Below are positions 23,551 through 34,500 of a DNA stretch of 64,000 bases, one piece after another. This stretch comes from Polytrichum commune. Taxonomy: Eukaryota; Streptophyta; Polytrichopsida; Polytrichales; Polytrichaceae. Made by a program: the position numbers and the translations under genes. Each line of letters begins with the position of its first letter. Positions within the stretch are counted from its first letter, which is position 1. The notes beneath the pieces were generated by a model that saw nothing but the letters and a program-made list of their open reading frames with translations, did not search any database and was not told the origin of the DNA. The stretch spans positions 53,568,001 to 53,632,000 of the forward strand of contig OX485804.1 in the NCBI GenBank assembly GCA_950295325.1, read 5' to 3'.

Positions 23551-25404
23551 GCACTTGGAGGCCAACCAGGGTGCACCTTCCACCCAAAACCTAAAAATTC
23601 AACCAAAACTCAATCTCAGAGCATCACCTAGGAAATTCAAATAATTTCAATAAGTCAGTCGAGGCAGTTGAGATTGGTAGCCAAGAATCTATGGAGGTAT
23701 CCATACAATCAAGGAATGCAAAAACAAGAACCAGGGGCTTGGGGCCTTATTCAACCACCTTGGAGCATCAAGGGAGTGGTTTCAGATATTCCACTTCCCT
23801 TGACCAGGAAAACAAAGTTGAAGGGAGAGGTGAATTGCCAAAGATACAAAATTCACGGAAGAGTGTTTATGTAACAAAATTATTTGCAAGAGTTATTATT
23901 GAATAATCGATTAGGATACCCATGTCGTCCTTACACCAACAAGGAGCATATGAAGTAGAAAGGGATTGACAATCATCTAGCTAATGCACATGTTGCAGAG
24001 TAATGTCCATAAGCATAAGTGGAGCTCTTTCATATTCATCTTTCCTTGGTCTAAAAATGCAAAGTTTAGGGAAGAAGAAAGTTATGAGATTTACATAAGG
24101 CTCGAAATGAATCACTTCACATGGACAAAGGTTGACGTTTTTGTATATGGCAAATTTCTTAAGTTCCAACATTAGGTGACAACCATAAACTAAAGATCAT
24201 GAGGCAATGATAGTGTGCGATAAAAGAAAAGGGAGTGGGGAGAGGGTGGCAAAAGGAAAGGATATAAGGTCACAACACAAATTTGCCCGAGCAAACTAAT
24301 GTGGCCTGATGTGTGTTGCTGGTCCTCACAAGCGAGTGCAAAATGGAGAGGTCAGTGTCCAACTCCAACACCATACGAGCATGGACATAGGGCACAAACC
24401 CTACACCTCAAAACACCAAATTTGGTGCAAAACCACAACCACCACAACCCCTAAAACCTCAACCAAACAACCTTAAATAACTACACTCCTTGGCATCCAT
24501 CCTATCGACTATGCATTGTTTACAACAACCCTCTAGTATTCACGCGTTGAAGTCATTGCTTTGGTGAATTCCATATGGCCCTATGCACCGTCCTTGGAGG
24601 CTTGTAGAGTGCTCGGACAAAGTGTGTCCTCCTTTGTCAACGTGTGTGCCTCCTCCAATCCTCCTTCCACGCATGCAACAATTGCAATCGCTAGGGGATC
24701 GCCATCATTGCATCCTTGCTTACTTGGGAGGACATCCTGTAGATTGCCAATCAACTTGGTCATAATTTGGTATTCATGCAAACCCCTAAACCATTACAAT
24801 GTTGCTATCCTCTCACCAATCATGCACCTACTTATCCAATCGTGAAGACATTGTCATGATTACAACTTAATTTCCACACCTTTTGCTTGCGATTTTTGGT
24901 GGAGCTATTGCTTCACAGGGTCATATGTGCCACAAATCCTAACCAACCACTTGAGCTTGATGTCAACATCAAGTGCATGTGGATGATGACAACTAGTCGT
25001 ATCACATGATGGTATGACATATACTCATGCCATGTGATGTATACATGCCATGCACCAACACATGTGCAGCCGCATGCAGGATATTTCTACCATTGCCTAG
25101 GTTTCGTGTGCACATGGTTTAGGTGACACGTATCACACAACATGGGACTCAAAACATGGAGCAATGAACAGTCCATCATGTTATGAGGGTGTCGTGGGAC
25201 ACCATACATACTGCTATGGACGGGCATGGGTCGGAAAACATGTTGGGTCACATTGGAACTAGTCCGGTTTGGTCGCGACGGAAAGAAAAATGAGCCTCGG
25301 GGGAAAATTAGGAGGGCACCCAACGATGGCAAGCTCGACAACCAAGAAACTTTGAAAAGTGTGTCCGTGTGATAATGAATTCAAGGCATATGCCATAGCT
25401 AATG
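23551..25404. other. Intergenic, no gene recognised
   Basis: Short open frames on both strands overlap around 23670-24175 and 24560-24845 without recognisable domains. A low-complexity catgccatgcaccaacac-like stretch lies near 25010-25075. Confidence 0.4.
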
Positions 25405-25556
25405 TGAGGGGTCGAGATCCTAGTGTTTCCAAGTCCAACTGGTTACATGTTGTGATAGTGCAGTTCCTCTTCATTGATTTGAGGTAGGATTCCTCCAAAA
25501 CGGTGGTAAGTTTCCTGAAGTCTTGCACTGCAACAGGTTATGTCTGAAACTCCAGC
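25405..25556 (+). repeat. R2 element, diverged copy
   Basis: The order gagatcctagtgtttccaag, ccaactggttacatg, ttcctgaagtcttgcac, caacaggttatg follows R2. The centre and ends are degraded. Confidence 0.55.
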
Positions 25557-25927
25557 GGGCAAGGGAAGAGCGCAGTAAGAGACGGGGGAGCGTCGTTAGG
25601 TAAGAAATGGAAGCCGCTACCGACCAAGGCAATGAGTAGTGGGAGGGGGACTACATTTGTAGTGTTGGGAGGCATCATGAGTTCACTGTGCGGGGAGAGG
25701 TGGCAAGCAGAATAGCAACAAGTGGGCGCTAAGATTGGGAGGCAGCGGCGAGATGCCAGGCGCGGGGGGAGCTTGGCAGGGTGATATTGATCGGATCGAC
25801 AGTGCACATCGATCGGAAGATACAAAAACAAGTCCGGCTCGCGGGGAGATTTCGCGGGGCGAGCATGCATTGGAAGCGTCGTCTGTCCAGATCCGACCAA
25901 ACCGTTAACATTGCCTCCCCTCTCGCC

Positions 25928-26167
25928 AACCTCTTTAAGCTGGGCCCCGCCACTATTACCAAGGTAAAAGAAGGTCTAGTCAAAACACGATCCCCATAGT
26001 TTTATGGTATGTTCATCTCAATTTTGGGTCCCCCTGCACTCTAGTAACTCTGAATTTCTGATGCTAATCTCGGGATCAAAATGTCAAACAAGGAAATCTA
26101 CATGCTATTGAATTGCCCGCGTTGTCGCCTCGGGTAATAGTGACAGGGGCCCAGCTTAAAGAGGTGG
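25928..26167. repeat. R6 element with about 37-bp TIRs
   Basis: The left end cctctttaagctgggccccg and then cactattaccaagg is mirrored at the right by cgggtaatagtgac and then ggggcccagcttaaagagg. It is about 240 bp and non-coding. A single copy is present in the window. The GC-rich ends resemble R5 only in the ggcccc block. Confidence 0.7.
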
Positions 26168-27433
26168 GCGTCTAGCGCCCCTGGCCGCCTTCCCGTGCCT
26201 AATTTCGGCGTTTGGCCCATCTCCCTTTGGCCGTCGTGCCACACTCCCCCTACGTGACCCTCGTCCCCACTCTTTCCGCCTCAGTTTAGCCCTTGCCACC
26301 GATCTTTATAATTGCACTTTGCACTCGTGAGCATGATCACTTGCCCTGCCCTCCGACCCTCCCTCCACACTCGTGACTGCCAATCTCCGGGCCTCCCGCA
26401 GCCTTTGGGATTGGATTTCCAAACCACACAAGAAGAACTACACCATCCTGCAAACTACTAACTTAGCTGACTGGCAGCTGGTCCAACATCATTTTAGTCG
26501 CACCTAAGCTTACAAGGCAGCAGCCACAGCAGCTCCGAGCTTCGGAGTAGCCCTCCCTAGAGAGCAGCATTGGCAGCATCCCAACCTCCAATTCTTTTGC
26601 CCCGAAAACCTTGCTGCTTGTTTGCCAACAACTACCACACCGCCATTCGGAGGATTTATCTTAAGTGTAGTTAGTTCGTAGTATTCCTTCCTGGCCTTTA
26701 TGGATCCTCTCATGATCCTTCACCCAGTTCGTCGAGCATCCCGCTTGGCTAGGTAGCGAGGGTTACGTTAAGTCGGAATTCATGCGCACCGATTCTGATG
26801 AACCCCAAGTGTTTGAGAGACAGTGGTACTCCCTGACGACGCCTACTGTAGTGGTTTAATTTGTTGCTGCTCCATGGTGGATGAGTTTTCTCTCTCCTGA
26901 CATGTCATCGGTGGTTTATGAATGGGGCGAGAAAAGTGTGTGATGGTAGAATTGGTCCTCTCAAAGAATCAGGATGGGATTGCAAGAACCAGGACATGAT
27001 GATGATGATGATGTCCCTGCAGGCCTCCTCGCAAACTTGGAGAATGCACCATTCTTGTTTTCTGATGTTCTAGAATGCATTTCTTCTTGGGGTATCTTGA
27101 TTGAATCGATTGCCATGGATCAATAGTTTATTAAACCAGAAGCAAGGATAAGCAAAGAAAGTCGACTCATCTGGTGCATCCAGCTGAACCCGATCCTCAA
27201 TGATCCAATTTATTGGCCCCGGGAGAAAAGAGGTGGGTGGTCGTGGATCAGTGGCAACAACAACCTGCAGTACAAGCCCGGGAATTGGTATTCTAAGCTG
27301 GTCAGTGAGAGCGAGCAATAATATTCCAGGTCGAGGAGCTGGGATCATCCTCCGCCTGAATGCTCCTGGTGCACTGAAACGGAGTCGACGTGATCATCGG
27401 TGCATGTCTGTGCACATGTAGTAAGACCTGAAA
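26168..27433. other. Spacer upstream of the zinc-finger gene
   Basis: It contains an (ATG)n/(GAT)n tract at about 26996-27013. An open frame without ATG runs at 27127-27321 (ends YKPGNWYSKLVSESEQ) and is rich in Trp and Tyr. It has exon-like composition, but I cannot assign it to a family or connect it by splicing. It may be a gene relic or a 5' exon of the next gene. Confidence 0.35.
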
Positions 27434-28514
27434 ATGATGTGCGCGGAGACGAAAGTATTCGAGCGGCAAGCTCATCAAAGTGGTACTGGCGCCATGTATT
27501 GGGATCATGCGCCGGCTCATACCACTAATATTGCCAGCAGCTACCCAATGCTGTCACTGCAACATCAAAGTAGTAATGCACACGCCTCGCCATCCTTGCC
27601 TCATGTCCATGGTGAGTACCTAGTTTCTCCTCCTCTTCCCCTCGTCACAGCACTCACACACACACTAAAAAAAATTGGTTTACCACCTGCGTGCGTACTT
27701 GGATATCTGAAGGGGGCCGGCCTTTAGGGTACCACCATCCCCGATGTGCTGCAAGTGGTGTTGCAATGGCTACATGTCAAGTGTAAAATCACTAGTCGTG
27801 ATGGTGAGACTAACACTGACATCACTTTCTGCACGACCCTCGCACGATCGTGTGGTACTTACTTGTTGACACCAATTTACTAGTGATGGTCATGTGAGCC
27901 TTGTTGCTTTTTGTCCTCTTTCCTTTCCTTCCTTCCTTGTTTCCTTGCTTGCTTGTTTGCACACCCTCCTGCTTCGTACGCATAATCCCTTTTCTCGGAG
28001 GCTTGCATTGCATGTGTCACCAGTTCGCAATCCGAGGGAGCTGCAGAAAGGAATTAGGTGGTTTTGATTCTTCATCAGCATTTTTTCTGGATTTGTTGGT
28101 GCTGATGTGCAGTGTTGTTGAGTGGAATTAGGTATGGCCCAAGACTTTGAGCAGTTTGGAGTGGTGGGTCATGGTCATGGTGGTGGTGGTGGTGGGGGCG
28201 TCAGCTTGCCGCCTCACATTGATCACAGCTCCGACTTCGGAGCAAAACCTCGAGGGTTGTGGTGCTTCGGATTGCAGTCGGACCTCGTCCGGGAATGTTC
28301 GTTCCTGCTCAACAAGAATGGTATGCTGGGGTGGGGGTCTAAGCCTGCAGCTGAGACTTCGGTGGAATGTGGGGTGTTGGTGGTGCGGAGTCAGTTGTGT
28401 CCATGGGCTAGCTCCAATGTGGAGATGACCGACCGGATTGCCACCACCGACCCTACTCGGTACCAGAGATTGCTGGAAGAAGCACTGTCATCAGACGTCC
28501 GGCGGTCCAGCAGG

Positions 28515-28545
<31 letters not shown>

Positions 28546-29087
28546 TGCATTCTATCTTCCTGCATTTGAAATGCCACTGTAGTATTGTAGGATCTGATTT
28601 ACGGTAGGAGTGGTTTGCATGATCATAACCCTTCCTGTGTGTTGTCCGATAAGAAAGATATGCCTTTGTGTGATGGTGAGCAGGATGGGGAGTTTTTGCA
28701 AGTACTGTGCAACTTTGGAGAAGGACTTGACCGCCTCATTGGAAGTCAAGGTGGAGATCAAGGAGAAGTGGACAGACGAGAACTGGGGGGACATGAACTT
28801 CAAGCAAGTTGACCAGTTTTTTGAGAAGACAGTCTCTCCAGTAGTAGAATTGGAAACTAATTGCCGCAAAAGGAAATATGGACCAGTACGATGTTCAAAC
28901 TTCACCTCCTCAAACTTTACATGTGTGTCTGTATCGTCCTCCTCAAAACTTCCAGTTTCCCGAAACTTTCCACTTCATTTAGCGCTACTACATTTCGGCA
29001 TCAAACTATACGTACCTGCTGATAGTCTAAGGGCAATTGACAACAGGTTACAGAGTTTGATGTGACCGTGATTAGTGAGGGGAACCT

Positions 29088-29120
<33 letters not shown>

Positions 29121-30482
29121 TCACAACCCATGAGGGATTGCTGAAAGTGATCCTAGTTGTAGATTTCTGAACATAGTGATGGGGAGAGTCTCACAATCTC
29201 TTGGTTGTAAGTATGGATTTTGTACATTTACGGTTTCTATTGTTCAGCTTTTCCGGCTTCCAGTTCCCAAGAATCTTATCGGCAAAAATTTGAATCTTTG
29301 TCGGCTTCTTTCCTTGTACTCAACTGATCCAATTCTCTGACTTTTTATAGGAAGACTGGGAAAATGACCGAGCGCTTGTGCTGCTGAGAATGAATGAGCT
29401 AAACATGCGCGCTGCTCGAGCAGAACAGAGAGTCCTGGAGCTTGAACAGTTGTTGCGAGAGCATGCTTTGGGAGGAGCACCCGATGACACTTGTGACGAC
29501 TCCGAGATCCTCACTCCTCTCCCTCAACATGTATGCCTGGAGGTTAGATCGATTCGTTTTTTGATTACGTTTTTTAAACTTTTTTCCATTTCCAAATCTT
29601 TAAATGCATCACAAGAGCAAGTTGACTATATTTATCAAGACTTAGAGCAGGTTGACCATATCTGGGGTCATCAAGACTTGATGTGTTGATCCAGATTATG
29701 AATCCATTTATAGGCTTACCCCTGTGTATGTTGCACGATTTCCTAGAGAGCAATATAATAGTCTGTTACCTACGTCCTACTCTGGTTGCAGTTATCGAGA
29801 GTTTCAAGTGGAGGTTTTGTAGAGAGCTGAGCCATTGTTTTCGATTCTCGGAGCCACCAAAGGGTTTATTATGGAGGCTTTCTGGTGCATGCAATGTGTG
29901 TATGATTGCAGTGCTGTTTGTCTCTGGCTACGTCATCGATATCAGTTAATGTGAGGAACTAATCGAGAATTTTGTTTTTCTGATTCTTTGTTATGTTTGC
30001 AGGAGCACTCAGAGATGCTTGTGTGCAAGCTTCCGGGATGTAACAAATCCTTCAAGTCCAGTAAAACACTACGTCGACATCTCATTCAGAAGCACTCCGA
30101 TAATGCAAGGTTTCTTGTGTGCAATCAACCGACTGTGAATGGCGTGATGTGCCGATTCGAGACCATCCATTCTGGGGTTCTTTCATACCATCGAAAACAT
30201 AGTCTGGCACATCAAAGGAGAGAAGATTGGCACATTTCCTGCCCTTTTTGCCAGAGCAAATTTGCTAGGCAGCACGAGATGGATCGTCACCAACGTATAT
30301 GCAAGTCACGACCTGTTGCTCCAGTTTCTGAGTCTGTATCTCTCCAGAAATCTATGGGATCCATGTCGGAGGGTTTCACTCTCCCACAACAGTTATCCGG
30401 TTTTGTTATTCCTGACCGTGGACATAACCACCAGCATTTCAGTATGGCAGAAAGCAACATTGAATCAAGTATTACATACTAA
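27434..30482 (+). CDS. C2H2-type zinc-finger protein, family unknown
   Basis: The core exons are 28134-28513, 28684-28885, 29351-29530, 30003-30482, joined in phase by GT-AG introns, giving 413 residues from the ATG at 28134. An extra 5' exon (27434-27611, starting MMCAETKVFERQAHQ, donor catg/gtgagt) can be spliced in frame to 28132 and would add about 60 residues; it is less certain. Numbered on the 413-residue form, residues 7-22 are Gly/His-rich; exon 3 has a CKYC pair (132-135); residues about 200-235 look like a short coiled coil (RAEQRVLELEQLLREH). Then come three zinc fingers: C262/C267/H280/H285, C294/C304/H317/H320 and C334/C337/H350/C354. The second has unusual Cys spacing and the third ends in Cys. 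No nuclear signal is obvious. The role is presumably nucleic-acid or protein binding in the nucleus, inferred from fingers only. The next gene converges on it from 31600. Confidence 0.8.
28521..28545. repeat. (AG)n microsatellite in intron
   Basis: An AG run begins seven bases after the exon 2 donor of the zinc-finger gene. Its closeness to the splice site may matter for splicing. Confidence 0.9.
29089..29120. repeat. (TG)n-(AG)n compound microsatellite in intron
   Basis: About seven TG units are followed by about nine AG units within the third core intron of the zinc-finger gene. Confidence 0.9.
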
Positions 30483-31599
30483 GGCATTTCTAAGTGCTTC
30501 ACTACTACTAATAATGCTGGAGAATGGCAGCCAGGCGAAGCAGTGCTGCCCCTCTTATCTACAATTTGATCTTCCTTTCCCATCCCAACTGATTGAACAA
30601 AACTTTTACACTCTAGACATAATTTGCAGCCATGTTATGTGTGGAATGTCACGATGCTTGTGCCCACCAAGCTGGCTGTTTCCATGGACCATTTGTAGTG
30701 GAGACCTGACAACCCACACCGGCACTCGTTATTTGAGCTTTTGTGGTCATTCCTCAGAGGACTCGATGGGAGCCTTTCATTCTTGAGCTAAAGAGTTTCG
30801 TAATGTGTATATATTTTGACAATTTAGGTAACTGTGTAGCAGTGTATTATTCATTGGTAGTCGTGGATTGCCAGTCTGAATGGACTGAATGTAAAACATT
30901 CAACATGTCCGTTATACCTAGTTCGATTTGAAGAATAATTTCATTTGGAGATATTGCCAATTAGTTTGCTCTATCCACAACATACAGTAGGTATGTTGAG
31001 AGCTTTGAAATAACATGAGATCTGAATGTGATAAATGCACTGGATCAGTTACTTGTAACAACAATCATGACAGTGTAAAGCAGCTCAATTCAACATTGTC
31101 TGGAAAAAGGGAATGCCCGGTTACTTTGTCGCGTCCATGCTGATTCTACGCTCGTACACATGTAGTTTCATAATATTCGTATACAATGTTGTTCGTGGAT
31201 ACTTCAAAGGTAATCAACTGTGCTGTTGGTATGTTGGGAATACATATTGCAGCGTACCGTAGTCACTGATCCGTTGCTACATCTTCTGTTTCATTGTTGT
31301 TTCTCGCTGCCTATCATGTGCCCAGGCCCCAGTCTAGTTTCAACAATGCCTAATAAAGACTACTGTCTCTACTTCATCAACAACTAAACAAGATAAGGGA
31401 GGATAGCTGTGAAAAAATTCTTTCTTTGATGAGAAGTGTAATCAAGTTGCCAAAACACAGAAACATATGCATCTCTAAATTCCAACTTACAACCCTTGCA
31501 TTATGCTGGAAAGAAGGGGTGTCCATCAAGGCCAAACTAGCTACAAGCAATCAGCACAGCAGATTCAATTAATTTGCTAACTGCAGTTGACGACAAATG
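30483..31599. other. Convergent 3' spacer
   Basis: The zinc-finger gene ends at 30482 (+) and the channel gene ends at 31600 (-). The 1.1 kb between must hold both 3' UTRs. A cctaataaagac block near 31350 could be a plus-strand poly(A) signal. An open frame continues in another phase to 30786 but matches nothing. Confidence 0.5.
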
Positions 31600-34500
31600 T
31601 CAATGCAGAATATAAACAAGATCCGTTGCTTCCAAAACATCAGTTGGAAATGGATTAGTGTACACGAAAGCCATTCCTGACCCGTTTGTCCCTGTCTTAC
31701 GATAGAGACCTAAGGCCAAGATGCTCTGGTTCTTAAGCATACCTAAAAAGAGCTCTGCGAACGTCAGCCCAACGAAGTTCACTGGAACAGGCACCTGGTC
31801 AAGGTGCCGCACAAGAGGGTCGAAGTTATTCACAGCTGGAGTTTCGTCCTCTGATTCTAGCACTTGGCCTCCGGATATCAACTGGTCCACTATAGAAAGT
31901 GTCTGGCGATTATAAAATGTTGCATACCTGATAACAAACACGTTGCCATTGTCATTGATGATTTCACAGTGACGATGTGTCCTTGTGCAGATCAGAACTG
32001 ATGACATCATATCAAATATCTAATCTAGAGTTCTATCCAAGGCATGAACCAACCCTCCATGAGCTATTGGAGGGGTTGAACCCCCCACCCCTCACCCCCC
32101 ACCAAGCAGATGAAGGTGTTCTCCCTCAAGCAATAAACCAAACAAAGTTTTCTTACCAAGAAAATTTTCCACACTCAAAGATTCTCTGAATACTACAGAT
32201 AGATCATACATGGATTCTGGTCAACTCCAGTTAACTTTAGTCCCATTTCCACGAAACCTCACACGTTACACATCAACCACGGGTTACACAGCAGGAAAGT
32301 GCTAACAAGTAAGCCAGGGGCAGATATACTCACATGAGGAACCCGAGTGCAGCAGGACAAAATGCCTTGCCATCAATATAAGGAGGTGCAAACTGGAAAG
32401 TAGCGGAACGGTTGCGCTTGTACATAACATTATCAAAGATGCGTCGGTCGAACAACAAGCGAGGTTGGAGATACTGAATCTCCGAATCTTGCTGAAGTTC
32501 CACTATCACCCGCTCTTTTGCGGGTCTGAGCAATCTCTCAACCTACAGCCGGCAGCTTGAGTGAGCAAATTCTCCATATTGCATGCTAGAGAATAATAAA
32601 TATAAAATAATAGACCACGAATTGGACAAGAGAGATCAGTCTGTTGACATCGACAGAAGAAGTGAAATATGGGTGCTGATGATCACTTCCCCATAAGAAA
32701 TTTAACTACATCATTCCAGATTACATTCATACCGTGGCTGTGATGAAGACATTGTTGACATCAAGGGTGAAGCTGAGGGAAGGCGTAAGACGGTCCTCAT
32801 CATTCGCACTCTCTCCACTGGATTGGTCCAACTGAAGTCCCTGAGTTAGGATCACCACTTTTCCTGCACATTCCATGTTGTGTGCACGGCCTTAACTTCA
32901 GGTTTAAGGCTTAGGGTGTAAACTGCAGATTTCTCATTATTCTTTCAAAATCATCATAACAGTTAAGCCTGCTTGGAGCACCCTTTGCCACTCCCAGATT
33001 TTTTAGTCCATTGCAGATTCTAGCGAAGGAATTCGAACTGAAGTACGATGCGATTCTCAACTTCAGATACATTTGGTCAAGACCAGGATGTACACTGGTC
33101 ACTGGAATTCGGTTCACAGGCCCAGTCATCTCAAACTCTGATTATTATCGGATAGCCGTCCAATTATCTCAACAAGAAAGCACCTAAGTTACTCGTAGAA
33201 CGTCAAAAGACTTTGAGAAAGTACCTGCTTGGAGGACGCCTGCTCTTACAAGATCCAACTCATAAGAAGGAGATCCCTTCACGAAGTAGACGTGGTCAAA
33301 AAGGCCAATGCAACCCCAATCCGAAGCACAGGGCGCATGTGGATGCAAAATGACAATAGGAGGATCCGGCAGGCCAGGAGTCCGCAATTGCGACACGAAG
33401 TAGAAGAGACCGCTGGGCCACTTCCCTTGGATGCACACCAAAATGTGGGGCAGATGCAGATTGACAATATTCATGGAGCGATCTTGCAGGTTCTCAAGAA
33501 TCTCTGGAGCTCGGCGTTCCAGAATTGACGGGTCAGGCTTATCAAATTGTTGTAAAGGAGGCCAGCTCATGGCCATGTTGATGGCATCTTCTAAGGAGAT
33601 CAGAAACCTGCGAGGTGTCTTGGGCGTCATCATATCCATCGAGACTCCTACCCTTGGAATTGTTTCTCGGAATCGGTTCTTATCACCTTTTACCTCTCCT
33701 TTTAGCGACGAAAATTGGGATACCGAGCTAGCTCGACCTCGGTGGTGGCTGCTCATGTTCTCATCTTCGGGAATACATACCCTATGCTTTCTGTATACAT
33801 TTCTATCCTTGTCTCCGTTCATTAAAGCGGTATGTGGATTGAGTATGGGATGCCAACTTGAATTCACAGTGCTGACCCCTTTTGGGTATGTGAAATCACT
33901 CTGCTGGCCTCGTTTCGTTTCAATGTCATTCAATTGTGGATCTTCTTCCAATGTTCCGCGCATAAAAGTAAACTCTACTCCTACTTCTTGGTCCGAATTC
34001 ACTGTTGCTTTTGAATTGGTACTTTTATGGTTGAATGGCAGTCCTCCGGTGTCACCCATCTTAACTATGTTCCTGTTCAATATGTGCTCTAGAAGCTCAA
34101 GATCCTCTGTATGTTGTGATCCCTTCATTGCGAGTCCTGCCTTCATGCACGCAGAAGAAACTAATTTCTGCAAGCCGAAGCAATCTGTGGGCTTTGCAAC
34201 ATCAAATTTCGAAACCTCTTCTGCTGATTTGAGGTCCTTCGCTATGGCTAACCCTACATCTGAAGCAAGGATAACTCTGCCCTTTGGGTAAAGTAAAACT
34301 TCCCGGAACATCTCGCCCTGTTCCTCATATGCAACGTCAACCCCAAACAGAATCACATTGTATTTCCGGTACACCAGCTCTGCAGCCTGTTTTTAGATAG
34401 AACCCACCGGAACAGCAAGTATTAACATCTATTATTAGGTCACTTGGCAGCACTCCTCTCAGGGGCTAGATACAAAACCCGCGATTGATATTTTGTCCAT

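Noticed and set aside
30262-30786. 174-codon frame overlapping the last zinc-finger exon
   Set aside because: It is a shifted reading of the exon that encodes the fingers; the other frame carries the Cys/His pattern.
32911-33129. 72-codon minus-strand frame in the channel gene
   Set aside because: It lies in the intron between 33225 and 32863; skipping it joins RCK2 strands in phase as in other Slo proteins.
33431-34291. 286-codon plus-strand open frame
   Set aside because: It lies exactly antisense to the long exon of the channel gene; the minus-strand frame is the one with BK-family sequence and in-phase splice sites.
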